Below, piece after piece: positions 1-7,788 of a stretch of DNA of 34,765 bases. Source of the stretch: Alphaproteobacteria bacterium UBA1002 (lineage in GTDB: Bacteria > Pseudomonadota > Alphaproteobacteria > Rickettsiales > UBA998). The first letter of the stretch is position 1. Every line of letters begins with the position of its first letter. The DNA is taken from the NCBI GenBank assembly GCA_002291845.1, contig DBAU01000015.1:1-34765 (forward strand). The letters are read 5' to 3'. The position numbers and the translations under genes are program-made. The notes under the pieces are model-generated. The model saw only the letters and a program-made list of their open reading frames with translations. It ran no database searches and was not told the origin of the DNA.

Positions 1-1785
1 CAGTTCATGAAATACATGCCGATTACCATCATTGTAACCATGGCTGGTGCACTGGTGATGGCGATGCTCTTTGTTCCTGCGCTTGGTGCCCGCATGCGCC
101 GGGATAACGAGGATGCAACCAAGGCGCCAGTAGATCCAGATCAGATCGTTGGTGAGGATCTCGACGATCCACGGCCAACCGACGCATTTACACTGACTTA
201 CATGCGTGGGGTGGAGAGAGTGCTGCGCCGTCCGGGCCGTTTCTGCTTACTGCTCTTTGCCGGGATGATCTCGGTATTTGTTCTTTTTGGTGTGATTGGT
301 CCGGGGGTTGAATTCTTCCCTGATATCGAACCAGAGAACGCCAGCCTGCAGGTACGCGCACGGGGAAATCTCTCGGTAGATGAGATGGATGCGCTGGTCC
401 GCCGGGTAGAAGAACGTATTATGCCAAGCGACGAGGTAAAAATTTTCTATGTGCGCTCCGGCAAGCTTGGCACGCGAGATATGCCACGTGACACGATTGG
501 CATTTTACAAATGGAGTTTGTTGATTGGCAGAAGCGCCGGAGCGCGGATGACATTCTGGCTGAGATGAAAGCGAAGGTGGCGGATATTCCGGGCATTGTG
601 GTTGAAACCGCAAAGCAGGAGCAGGGGCCGCCGACCGGCAAAGCAATTCAGCTTGAGTTGAAAAGCCGTTATCCGGAGATGCTGGCTCCCGCGGTAGAAA
701 AGGTCCTTGAGGCCATGCAAAAGCGTGGTGGCTATACCAATATTGAGGATGACCGGCCCATCCCTGAGATTGTGTGGGAATTCACCGTTGATCGCGAGAA
801 GGCAGGTCGCAACGATATTTCAGTGATGGCTGTGGGGCAGATGATCAAGCTCATTACCAACGGGATCAAAGTTAATGAGTACCGCCCAGATGATGCCGAT
901 GATGAAGTGGATATCGTGGTACGCTTCCCGGAAGAATTCCGTAATCTTAGCCAGCTTTCGCGTCTGCGTGTTTATACCGATAACGGGCAGGAGCCGATTA
1001 CCAATTTCGTCCAGCGCACGCCCAAGCAGAGTGTGGGGACTATCCGTCGCGTGGATGGCATGCGTGTGATGAATATTAAGGCTGATGTGGAAGAAGGCGT
1101 GCTAGCGGATGCGCGGGTGAAAGAAATTCAGGCCTGGCTGGATGCGGGCCAGTTCCCGCCGGAAATTGAGGCTACCTTCCGCGGTGAGGATGAAGATCAG
1201 CGCGAGGCACAACAGTTCCTCACAACGGCATTTTTTATCGCAATTTTTGGGATGGCCCTGATGATGGTCATGCAATTCAACAGCATCTATTACATGGTGG
1301 TCATCATGAGTGCGGTGATTTTTTCCACCGGCGGCGTCTTCCTTGGCCATCTTCTGACCTATCAGCCGTTTGGTATTGTGATGAGCGGTGTTGGAGTGAT
1401 TGCACTTGCCGGTGTGGTCGTGCAGAACAACATTATTTTCCTTGATACCTATAAGCTGTTGCGCGAGCGCGGAATGCCGATTCGTGAGGCGTTGATTGAA
1501 ACCGGTGCGCGTCGCCTGCGGCCAATCTTTCTTACTGCCGGCACAACGGTCTGGGGGCTGATCCCTATGATGTGCGCAATGACACTTGATTTCGTGAAGC
1601 GCGATATCAGCTTTGGTGCGCCCTCTGCCCAATGGTGGGTGCAGTTCTCAACCGCTATCGCCGGCGGGCTGACGTTTGCCACCATCCTAACGCTATTTTT
1701 CACGCCGTGTTTGATCCTTCTATGGGAGCAGCGTCAAGGCGGTTGGTGGCAGCGTTTGCGGATGATTCAGCTACGCCGAGGTTGA
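1..1785 (+). CDS. RND-family efflux transporter, C-terminal part (5' end outside window)
   Basis: This inner-membrane proton-driven exporter normally has about 1000 residues; 594 in-frame codons are present and the reading frame is open to base 1, so the Met at base 7 is internal. The opening residues resemble TM6 of an RND pump (MPITIIVTMAGALVMAMLFV). After a charged loop comes TM7 (about residues 79-98), a periplasmic porter region (about 105-400), and TM8-TM12 (about 404-424, 430-452, 460-482, 505-525 and 548-573). The GVVVQNNIIFLD stretch in TM10 matches the conserved segment of heavy-metal/multidrug RND pumps. The substrate cannot be judged without the N-terminal half or its membrane-fusion partner, which would lie upstream. 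It converges on pssA with a 14-nt gap. Confidence 0.9.
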   Translation, partial: QFMKYMPITIIVTMAGALVMAMLFVPALGARMRRDNEDATKAPVDPDQIVGEDLDDPRPTDAFTLTYMRGVERVLRRPGRFCLLLFAGMISVFVLFGVIGPGVEFFPDIEPENASLQVRARGNLSVDEMDALVRRVEERIMPSDEVKIFYVRSGKLGTRDMPRDTIGILQMEFVDWQKRRSADDILAEMKAKVADIPGIVVETAKQEQGPPTGKAIQLELKSRYPEMLAPAVEKVLEAMQKRGGYTNIEDDRPIPEIVWEFTVDREKAGRNDISVMAVGQMIKLITNGIKVNEYRPDDADDEVDIVVRFPEEFRNLSQLSRLRVYTDNGQEPITNFVQRTPKQSVGTIRRVDGMRVMNIKADVEEGVLADARVKEIQAWLDAGQFPPEIEATFRGEDEDQREAQQFLTTAFFIAIFGMALMMVMQFNSIYYMVVIMSAVIFSTGGVFLGHLLTYQPFGIVMSGVGVIALAGVVVQNNIIFLDTYKLLRERGMPIREALIETGARRLRPIFLTAGTTVWGLIPMMCAMTLDFVKRDISFGAPSAQWWVQFSTAIAGGLTFATILTLFFTPCLILLWEQRQGGWWQRLRMIQLRRG

Positions 1786-1799
1786 GTTTGGCCGTGCGC

Positions 1800-2573
1800 T
1801 TACGCCCGCTTGCCAATCAGGCGATAAAACAGGTAAGTGCTTAGAGGAATTGAGCACAGATAGAGGGCGCCGAGCAAAGGGAGCGTAGCCCATGGCGTGA
1901 TAATCGCAAAAATAATAACCACGGTTGCCGCCACCAGAATATACGGCGTGAAATCTGCGGAAATACGAAAATTTTTGGGTGCAGCGGTCGGTAGACGGCT
2001 GGCCATTAATCCACCGATGAATGCCAGATAAAGCGCCGCCACAGGGGCTTTTTGATGAAAAATATCTATCTCATGAAATGATAGCATCAGCGGGCAAAGC
2101 ACTAGAAGTGCGCCGCCGGGCGCCGGCACGCCCGTGAAAAATAACTTCTCCGCCGGGTGGCGCGGCTCTTTGGTAAGGCTTACATTGAAGCGGGCGAGGC
2201 GCAACGCACAACATGCCACATAAATCAGCACAGCAGCCCAACCATAGCGCTTGAAATCCGACAATGCCCATAGCCAGAATACCACGGCTGGCGCGACACC
2301 GAAGCAGATGACATCGCACAGCGAATCCAGCTGAGCGCCAAAGTTGCTGGTAGCCCTGAGGAGGCGCGCAACCAGACCATCCATGGCATCAAGAAGGGCG
2401 GCGACGAGGATAAAAATCACCGCCGTTTCCCATTTTGCATCAAGCGCAAAACGAATTGAAGAAATCCCGCAGCACAGCCCGGCAAGCGTCACCATATTAG
2501 GAAATAGCCGACTGATCGGCATATGACTCAGGCGACGCCGTGGAGCGGATTCGTGCTGCGGCCATTGTCCCAT
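1800..2573 (-). CDS. pssA: CDP-diacylglycerol--serine O-phosphatidyltransferase
   Basis: This membrane enzyme joins CDP-diacylglycerol and L-serine to make phosphatidylserine, the precursor of phosphatidylethanolamine. The CDP-alcohol phosphatidyltransferase signature is complete: D62-x2-D65-G66-x2-A69-R70-x8-G79-x3-D83-x3-D87. It is 257 residues long with several hydrophobic segments after the motif, normal for the family. The start codon overlaps the psd stop as TAATG, with GGAG about 11 nt upstream inside psd, which favours this start over the internal Met18; the basic N-terminus is also usual for alphaproteobacterial PssA. It is the last gene of the icd-psd-pssA operon, so PssA and the enzyme that consumes its product are translationally coupled. 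Confidence 0.95.
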   Translation of the reverse strand: MGQWPQHESAPRRRLSHMPISRLFPNMVTLAGLCCGISSIRFALDAKWETAVIFILVAALLDAMDGLVARLLRATSNFGAQLDSLCDVICFGVAPAVVFWLWALSDFKRYGWAAVLIYVACCALRLARFNVSLTKEPRHPAEKLFFTGVPAPGGALLVLCPLMLSFHEIDIFHQKAPVAALYLAFIGGLMASRLPTAAPKNFRISADFTPYILVAATVVIIFAIITPWATLPLLGALYLCSIPLSTYLFYRLIGKRA

Positions 2574-3280
2574 TATTGCAAGACTCCAGCGCGCGGCGAT
2601 TCGCTGCTATTTACATCAGCAAAGATCGTCTCCCCGCCGACAGCAATCTGGCCTTCCATAACCTGCGGATTCACACCCACCGGCAAATAGACATCCACGC
2701 GGCTTCCAAAACGGATAATGCCAAAACGCTCACCCGATTCGACGCGTTGGCCTTCCGACAGGTCGCACAGAATACGTCGTGCAATCAGGCCTGCGATTTG
2801 CACCACCCCGACCACATGCCCGCCATCGGTTTTGATGGCAACCATCTGACGCTCGTTATCCTCGCTCGCCTTATCCAGCGTGGCATTAAGGAACAGCCCT
2901 TCGTGATAGTGCAGCTTGGTAATATTCCCTGAAATCGGGATTCGGTTCACATGGACGTTAAAAACGCTCAGAAATACACTGATACGCCAGCGCTCTTCTT
3001 CGCCGATGCCAAGTTCCGCGGGGGGCGTAACTTTGACCACGCGCGAAATAACACCATCCCCCGGGCTTATGATAAAGCCAGGATTCAGTGGTGTGACCCG
3101 TTTGGGGTCACGGAAGAAGTAAATGCACCAGATAGTAAGTACAAAGCCAATGAGCCCCAGCGCGGTCGAAAACAATGCCAAGACAATCGATACCAGTGCA
3201 AACAAGGCGATGAAAGGCCAACCTGCGGGATGAATAGGGAAACGCAGGTAATTGATAATGCTTTTCAAAAGGTCATTCAT
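2573..3280 (-). CDS. psd: phosphatidylserine decarboxylase proenzyme
   Basis: It decarboxylates phosphatidylserine to phosphatidylethanolamine; family members self-cleave to form a pyruvoyl cofactor. From the Met at 3280 the protein has 235 residues, the size of the short soluble-type class. A hydrophobic hairpin at about 22-55 is followed by FRDPKR, SPGDG, the conserved VFNVHVNR block with His110, and the cleavage motif FGS at 191-193 (Gly192-Ser193), which gives a short alpha chain of about 43 residues. A longer reading from a GTG at 3295 is possible, but GGGAGA lies 7 nt before the ATG at 3280, inside the 3' end of icd, and MNDLLKSI is a typical beginning. The stop overlaps the pssA start. 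Confidence 0.95.
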   Translation of the reverse strand: MNDLLKSIINYLRFPIHPAGWPFIALFALVSIVLALFSTALGLIGFVLTIWCIYFFRDPKRVTPLNPGFIISPGDGVISRVVKVTPPAELGIGEEERWRISVFLSVFNVHVNRIPISGNITKLHYHEGLFLNATLDKASEDNERQMVAIKTDGGHVVGVVQIAGLIARRILCDLSEGQRVESGERFGIIRFGSRVDVYLPVGVNPQVMEGQIAVGGETIFADVNSSESPRAGVLQ

Positions 3281-3281
3281 G

Positions 3282-4733
3282 TTATTCTCCCGCACTCAGC
3301 GAGTAGCCGGCTTTTCCATTGAAGTGGTAGAGATGCTCCATTTTCAGGACATCAATCCCGGCTTCACTCAGCCGGCTGATCAATCCTCCTGAATAGTGGG
3401 GGGGCAGCGTTTCGCCTTTAGCAATAAAGCGGCAGCGAACATGGTCGGTATTGCTTCCGCTGGCTTCGGCATCAGGCCACACTTTCAGACCTTTGCTGGA
3501 GATCAGCGTCAGGCTGGCTTCTTCACCCGACAGGCGCTGAATGGTATCGCCAAGATCTTCCACCGTTTTATTTTGAAGGCCGATATATATATCCACGCCC
3601 GTCAATGTGCGGCTTGCTGTGGGGATCACGACAGGACGGCTGGCGCGTGCATTGGTTTCACCGACCGCACTGGCCGCACCGTACTCGGATTTCTTAAAGC
3701 GGTATGGGACCTCACCAAGATGTGCAATCACCGCATCGGCGAATTCTTTGGTGCCGACCTTTTCCTTGCTGCTGTTAGCATGGTAAATATCCGCGGTGTG
3801 AATGCCATCCTCAATGGTTTTTAGCCAGGCATTCTCAATCAGATTGGCCGTTTCAAACTGTCCCAGATGGACCAGCATCATAATCGCGCCATTAAGTAAC
3901 CCTGAGGGGTTGGCGATGTTCTGACCGGCAATGTCCGGGGCGGAGCCGTGGATCGCTTCAAACATGGCAAATTCCGGGCCGACATTGGAGGAGCCGGCTA
4001 AGCCAACAGAGCCACATACTTCGGCGGCAATGTCGGAAATGATATCGCCATACAGGTTTTCAGTCACGATCACGTCGAACTTTTCTGGATGGCTGGCAAT
4101 CCGCGCCGCGCCGATATCGATGATGTAATGCTCTTTCTGAATTTCCGGATATTCCTCGCCCACCTCATTGAAGATACGGTGAAACGCACCGTCGCAGATC
4201 TTCATGATGTTGTCTTTGGACATGCATGTCACTTTTTTACGGCCATTTTTTACGGCGTATTCAAAAGCGTAACGAATAATGCGTTCAGAGCCGGTGTGGG
4301 TAATGAGCTTCACAGCATGGAAAGCATCGGATGTTTGCTGGTATTCAATACCGGAATAGAGGTCTTCTTCATTCTCCCGCACAATTACCAGATCCATCGC
4401 AGAATGGAGGCCTTTGACAAAAGGATGGTAGCTTTTGCAGGGACGGATGTTGGCGTAAAATCCCAGGGTTTTACGCATGGTCACGTTCAGCGATTTATAC
4501 CCGCCACCTTGCGGGGTGGTGATTGGGGCTTTGAGTAGCACTTTAGTGCGACGCAGCGTATCCCAAGCAGACGGTGGAATGCCGGTGGAAACCCCTTTTT
4601 TGTAATAGGCTTCCCCGACCTCGATGGTCTCAATGTTCAGTTTGGCACGGGCTTCGGCGAGAATACGCAGCGTCGCATCCATGATTTCCGGGCCGATGCC
4701 ATCCCCGTAGGCTACGGTAATATCTGCAGTCAT
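3282..4733 (-). CDS. icd: isocitrate dehydrogenase, Rickettsia/Thermus type with C-terminal extension
   Basis: It oxidatively decarboxylates isocitrate to 2-oxoglutarate in the TCA cycle. Family motifs are in order: GDGIGPEI (10-17), substrate loop SLNVTMRKTLGFYANIR (81-97), RENEEDLYSGIEY (119-131), TENLYGDIISD (224-234, metal-binding Asp230 and Asp234), and HGSAPDIAGQNIANP (262-276). At 483 residues it is longer than the usual 400-420; about 140 C-terminal residues beyond the catalytic core match the arrangement known from Rickettsia and Thermus thermophilus enzymes. Cofactor preference (NADP or NAD) is not assigned here. The start has AGAGGG 7 nt upstream. It is the first gene of a three-gene operon with psd and pssA; the psd ribosome site lies in its last codons. 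Confidence 0.95.
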   Translation of the reverse strand: MTADITVAYGDGIGPEIMDATLRILAEARAKLNIETIEVGEAYYKKGVSTGIPPSAWDTLRRTKVLLKAPITTPQGGGYKSLNVTMRKTLGFYANIRPCKSYHPFVKGLHSAMDLVIVRENEEDLYSGIEYQQTSDAFHAVKLITHTGSERIIRYAFEYAVKNGRKKVTCMSKDNIMKICDGAFHRIFNEVGEEYPEIQKEHYIIDIGAARIASHPEKFDVIVTENLYGDIISDIAAEVCGSVGLAGSSNVGPEFAMFEAIHGSAPDIAGQNIANPSGLLNGAIMMLVHLGQFETANLIENAWLKTIEDGIHTADIYHANSSKEKVGTKEFADAVIAHLGEVPYRFKKSEYGAASAVGETNARASRPVVIPTASRTLTGVDIYIGLQNKTVEDLGDTIQRLSGEEASLTLISSKGLKVWPDAEASGSNTDHVRCRFIAKGETLPPHYSGGLISRLSEAGIDVLKMEHLYHFNGKAGYSLSAGE

Positions 4734-4769
4734 GAAAAATCCCTCTTTGTTGGGTCGTTGGATGATACG

Positions 4770-4797
4770 AACATAATTAGCCCCCCCTCAAAGGCAA
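4770..4797 (-). promoter_or_regulatory. possible sigma70-type promoter for icd-psd-pssA
   Basis: Read on the minus strand, TTGCCT (4797-4792) and TATGTT (4775-4770) are separated by 16 nt, each matching four of six consensus positions. It lies 37 nt before the icd start in the only sizeable gap upstream of the operon. The spacer contains a run of seven G on the transcribed-sense strand. This is a weak match by eye. Confidence 0.25.
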
Positions 4798-4878
4798 CGT
4801 TTTTCCAATGGATACGTCGTTTTCGAGTGATTTCCTGTCACAAAAGCTTCACTTTCTCCACAGGGGCTCTGTGATAGT

Positions 4879-5964
4879 ATGAAATGGCGGAAAAAGCCCA
4901 TGAATCAGACCACCGAACGCCCTGCACCCCCCGTAGTCCCTCCGGCAATGCCCCCGGTGGCGTCAACTATTTCGCCTGCAGGGGCAGCGGTAGGGAATGA
5001 TATGCCTGCGGGATTTTACGATTACGAACGCTCTCCGACCTCCTCTGCTGCGCCCGGCGATAGTCCTTTTTACAATCGCGTTTTCTGGGCGTCCTATAAA
5101 GGACTTTCACGCGGTTTATTCGGCGGCTTGCTCCTTGGTGCGGCGCTAGGAGCTGCCGTGGGCGGCATTGTTGCCGGCGGACTGGCGCTGGCTGTAGGAG
5201 GCGTGACGGCCACGGCCGCCTCGGTGGTGATTGGTGGCGCTGCCATGATTGGCATGAAGTATTATAAAGATGTCTTTTCTATCGTTGGCGCAAATACTGG
5301 TGCTATTGCCGCCGCGATGGAGATCAACGAAGAGCGCAATCAGGTCGTTAACCAGAAATTGGATAAGCTGCTAGAGCTAGAAGTTCGTCGAGCCGGATTA
5401 GATCCTAAAGAGTTAGAGGAGCTACAAAAGGATGCCCGTCTGGTTCGTCATCGTGGCTTGCAGTACTTCGAAGATAAGCTTACCAGCGGGCCGCCAGTGT
5501 TCTGGGGGCTTGCCGCTGTCGGTGCCGTCGTTGGTGCCGTTTTTGGTGGAGTACTCCTTTGGGCAGGATATGATACGTTCTCAGAATTGCTGAAACATGC
5601 AGGGCTTGGGGCTGACGCGGCGGGTATGGGGGCTACCGCGATGGGAACCGCGCTGGTGGGTGCGGCTTCACTGGGAGGTGCCACGTTTGGAATTAATCGT
5701 CATTACTTCCGTCAGCATTTCAACGTAACGAATGCGTTGTATGAAGGCGACCTGCGTTACGTAAGCAAGCAACGCGATCAGGAAAAACAAAACACCCGCG
5801 AAATATGTGACCAGCCGGGCAGAGGAGGCGCGTGTGAGTTGTTGGAACATCCAGTACAGGAGCCTCTGTTAAATTCACAACCAGGTAACCGAGTTGCGGA
5901 GGCAAGGCTACAGGGAGCCGTTCGGGCGTCGTCTGGGCTCGCGACGCAAACCGCATTATCATGA
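4879..5964 (+). CDS. glycine-zipper membrane protein of unknown function (longer member of a pair)
   Basis: I do not recognise this protein. It has 361 residues. A Pro-rich N-terminal tail (about 15-45) is followed by a first Gly/Ala-rich hydrophobic block (about 78-126, with GxxxG repeats such as GAALGAAVGGIVAGG), a charged helical linker (about 145-198), a second Gly/Ala-rich block (about 205-272) and a polar C-terminal tail. No signal peptide is visible. The region FYNRVFWASYKGLSRGLFGG closely resembles the start of the next protein, so the two appear paralogous. The start is uncertain: the ATG at 4879 has AGGGG 12 nt upstream, while the ATG at 4900 has GGCGGA 8 nt upstream. Glycine zippers often pack helices in membranes or oligomers; any pore or effector role is speculation. 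Confidence 0.7.
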   Translation: MKWRKKPMNQTTERPAPPVVPPAMPPVASTISPAGAAVGNDMPAGFYDYERSPTSSAAPGDSPFYNRVFWASYKGLSRGLFGGLLLGAALGAAVGGIVAGGLALAVGGVTATAASVVIGGAAMIGMKYYKDVFSIVGANTGAIAAAMEINEERNQVVNQKLDKLLELEVRRAGLDPKELEELQKDARLVRHRGLQYFEDKLTSGPPVFWGLAAVGAVVGAVFGGVLLWAGYDTFSELLKHAGLGADAAGMGATAMGTALVGAASLGGATFGINRHYFRQHFNVTNALYEGDLRYVSKQRDQEKQNTREICDQPGRGGACELLEHPVQEPLLNSQPGNRVAEARLQGAVRASSGLATQTALS

Positions 5965-5984
5965 GCTTTGGGGGCCGTTGAGGC

Positions 5985-6434
5985 ATGGCCGATCATCGCC
6001 CTTATCAACAGAAAGTATTCACCTGGTCTGGCCGCGGCCTGCGCGTGGGAATGTGGGCCGGACTGGTGCTGGGTGCCGTGGCTGCCATCAGCGCCGGTGC
6101 TGGTATGACGCTTGGTGGAGCGGTGCTGGCGGCTCCATTATACGGTGTGGCCTATATGGCTGGTGTCGGAATCGCGGGGGCATTGGCCGGGGGTGTGTTT
6201 GGTGCTGTGCGTCACTCGCCACTCTTTGATCGACCGCAACCCGAGCGTGATCGTCTGCAAGATATCTCCGCGTTACAGAGCAGAGTGCAAGATTCACTGG
6301 CCATCGAAGCACCGCAGGTACCCTATCCAGAAACGATTCCTCCCCGTGTTGCTGATCGTCCTGTGGTAGGGCCCTTTACAGAGCGTCTGGCTCAAGAGCG
6401 TGCGCAGGAGATATCAGAGCAGATTGATCGCTAA
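5985..6434 (+). CDS. glycine-zipper membrane protein of unknown function (shorter member of a pair)
   Basis: A 149-residue protein with one Gly/Ala-rich hydrophobic region (about 20-75) that could form two packed helices, then a polar, Pro- and charge-rich C-terminal tail (76-149). Its opening (YQQKVFTWSGRGLRVGMWAG) shares the pattern VF-x(4)-GL-x-x-G with the segment at residues 65-82 of the upstream protein, and the following LGA-rich stretch is similar, so it looks like a shortened duplicate. It starts 20 nt after the upstream stop on the same strand, with GAGG close to the ATG, and is probably cotranscribed. No catalytic motif is seen and no function is assigned. Confidence 0.7.
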   Translation: MADHRPYQQKVFTWSGRGLRVGMWAGLVLGAVAAISAGAGMTLGGAVLAAPLYGVAYMAGVGIAGALAGGVFGAVRHSPLFDRPQPERDRLQDISALQSRVQDSLAIEAPQVPYPETIPPRVADRPVVGPFTERLAQERAQEISEQIDR

Positions 6435-6675
6435 ATGGGGGCATCTGACAAAGTTGAAATGCAATTTTTCATGTGAAAAAGCCAGTTTCTGGCGGATTCC
6501 TTAAAAAAACTATTTTACAAAACAAATTTTACGTGCTTACCTCACAACGGCCTATTTATGTAGGTTTTGCTTGGGGTTCCCGCTATTTTTTAGTGTGTTC
6601 AACTTGCACATTTCGTCTGTCTCACGAGAGGCGAATTTATAAAAACTTGCTGCTAACGCTTGAAGGAGTAAAGCA
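6435..6675 (+). promoter_or_regulatory. AT-rich intergenic region carrying the presumed hupB promoter
   Basis: These 241 nt between a glycine-zipper gene and hupB are visibly richer in A/T than the flanks and contain no convincing ORF. The hupB promoter must lie here unless hupB is read from upstream. A TTGCTT (6567-6572) with TTTAGT 16 nt later is a weak candidate and I do not regard it as settled. The ribosome site AAGGAG (6663-6668) precedes hupB. A small hairpin GCCAG-TTT-CTGGC occurs near 6481-6493. Confidence 0.35.
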
Positions 6676-6972
6676 ATGAACAAGAACGAACTGATTGCAC
6701 AGATCGCTGACGAAGCTGACCTGACCAAAGCCAAAGCCGCCGAAGCGGTCGATGCATTTATCGACGCGATCACCGGTGCGCTGGCCGCTGGCGACGAAGT
6801 GCGTCTGGTAGGTTTCGGCACGTTTATGGTTGCGCATCGCAAGGCCACCGAAGGCCGCAATCCGCGCACCGGCGCCACCATCAAAATTTCGGCTTCCAAC
6901 CAGCCGAAGTTCAAGCCGGGCAAAGCACTGAAAGACTCAGTGAACAAGCCGGCAAAACGCAAAGCCGCATAA
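6676..6972 (+). CDS. hupB: DNA-binding protein HU
   Basis: A 98-residue nucleoid protein that dimerises and bends DNA without strong sequence preference. The family signature is intact: GFGTF (46-50), R-x4-GRNPRTG (55-66), then I-x-I-x-A and P-x-F-x-PGK leading into LKDSVN near the C-terminus. The last residues are basic (KPAKRKAA). AAGGAG 7 nt before the ATG is the strongest ribosome site in this part of the window, fitting an abundant protein. The gene is followed at once by a perfect-stem terminator and by two tRNA genes, a neighbourhood often seen in Alphaproteobacteria just upstream of nuoA. Confidence 0.97.
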   Translation: MNKNELIAQIADEADLTKAKAAEAVDAFIDAITGALAAGDEVRLVGFGTFMVAHRKATEGRNPRTGATIKISASNQPKFKPGKALKDSVNKPAKRKAA

Positions 6973-6990
6973 GCTAGCGCTTTTTGCATT

Positions 6991-7032
6991 GACAGCGCAG
7001 GTGGCGATCTGCTACCTGCGCTGTCTGTTTTA
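6991..7032 (+). terminator. rho-independent terminator of hupB
   Basis: A 15-bp stem (6991-7005 with 7011-7025; one G-T wobble, the outer 12 bp perfect: GACAGCGCAGGT with ACCTGCGCTGTC) closes a 5-nt loop and is followed by a T-rich tail, TGTTTTAT. It lies 18 nt after the hupB stop and before tRNA-Val. Confidence 0.9.
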
Positions 7033-7066
7033 TAGGATATCACTTGTGTGATGTCTTGTGGACAAA

Positions 7067-7142
7067 GGGCGGTTAGCTCAGTTGGTAGAGCATCTCGTTT
7101 ACACCGAGAGGGTCGGCGGTTCGAGCCCGTCACCGCCCACCA
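7067..7142 (+). tRNA. tRNA-Val (anticodon UAC)
   Basis: A complete 76-nt cloverleaf. The acceptor GGGCGGT pairs with ACCGCCC, the D arm is GCTC...GAGC, the anticodon stem TCTCG/CGAGA carries loop TTTACAC with anticodon TAC, and the T loop is TTCGAGC. Discriminator A and the CCA end are encoded. The 97-nt spacer to the next tRNA contains an inverted repeat (CGGTTTTCC near 7150 with GGAAAATCG near 7175), so both tRNAs may come from one processed transcript. Confidence 0.98.
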
Positions 7143-7239
7143 TCCATAAGACGGTTTTCCGACGTCAGGTTTTGGGAAAATCGGCTTGCACGGAGGTAGC
7201 GAAACTGTTACCTCACACAACCTGTTCTCCTGATCTTCA

Positions 7240-7316
<77 letters not shown>

Positions 7317-7349
7317 CCCCTTCCTGTTTTCAATTGGTTTGACGGCGCA

Positions 7350-7378
7350 TTGTGGCGGTGCGAGGTTTCTGCTATAAA
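7350..7378 (+). promoter_or_regulatory. possible promoter of the Cys/His-rich gene pair
   Basis: TTGTGG (7350-7355) and TATAAA (7373-7378) are 17 nt apart, a reasonable sigma70-like spacing and -10 element. The expected transcription start falls at or next to the ATG at 7385, which would give a leaderless or nearly leaderless mRNA; no good ribosome site precedes that ATG. Judged by eye only. Confidence 0.25.
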
Positions 7379-7384
7379 CACTGT

Positions 7385-7744
7385 ATGCATAACATCTGCC
7401 ATCAATACTTTACTGCGCGGACTGGATGGTTTCTTTCCATTCTCTTTCTGTTCAGCGTTTCGGCGGTTCCTGCCCTTTCTTGCTTTCCGTCCGTGGTAGA
7501 AAAATGGTCTTCCGCTGCCGCTCATCCGTGCCATGAACATACAGAGTTGCCTTCCCAGAGTGCGTCAGGTTGTGTTAAATCGCATTGCCTTAAATGTGTC
7601 TCGGGCATCACGGCCATTTTGCGAGTGGCGCATCTCCCATTCGCATGGCGCTTCATGTCAGCGCCCTTGGAGCCGCGTTTATTGGTTTCCTCTCTGGCTC
7701 CCGACGCGCTGGAGCGTCCCCCTAAGCAGGCAAGCTGGGTTTAG
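7385..7744 (+). CDS. small exported Cys/His-rich protein, CopL/DUF2946-like
   Basis: A 119-residue protein with a hydrophobic signal-like segment (about 15-31, WFLSILFLFSVSAVPALS), then HPCHEH (47-52) and a GCVKSHCLKC cluster (62-71), a second mildly hydrophobic stretch and a C-terminal LERPPK. This layout (signal, Cys/His pairs, LxRPP end) recalls small periplasmic proteins of the DUF2946/CopL type found with copper-resistance genes; that link is from memory and moderate at best. Metal binding is inferred from the Cys and His residues. A GTG at 7352 would add 11 residues, but the ATG gives a cleaner signal peptide. It is followed after 44 nt by the Cys-rich lipoprotein gene. Confidence 0.6.
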   Translation: MHNICHQYFTARTGWFLSILFLFSVSAVPALSCFPSVVEKWSSAAAHPCHEHTELPSQSASGCVKSHCLKCVSGITAILRVAHLPFAWRFMSAPLEPRLLVSSLAPDALERPPKQASWV

Positions 7745-7788
7745 TCTGGATTGTTTGTTTCATATATTTTTTTGAATAGGGGTTTCCT

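Noticed and set aside
5894..6229. 111-codon plus frame bridging the two glycine-zipper genes, considered as evidence for a frameshifted single gene
   Set aside because: Both flanking proteins have sensible ends of their own and the second has its own start; the bridging frame is rich in Arg, Trp and Cys and looks like a shadow.
6479..6495. Small GCCAG/CTGGC hairpin with adjacent A run, considered as a minus-strand terminator
   Set aside because: The stem is only 5 bp and there is no minus-strand gene upstream for it to terminate.
6473..6679. 68-codon GTG-started frame upstream of hupB
   Set aside because: No ribosome site, odd composition, and it overlaps the region that should hold the hupB promoter.
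6552..7220. 222-codon minus-strand frame across hupB and tRNA-Val
   Set aside because: It is antisense to HU and to the tRNA; the GSNRRPSRCKRDALPTEL peptide is a well-known artefact of reading a tRNA gene backwards.
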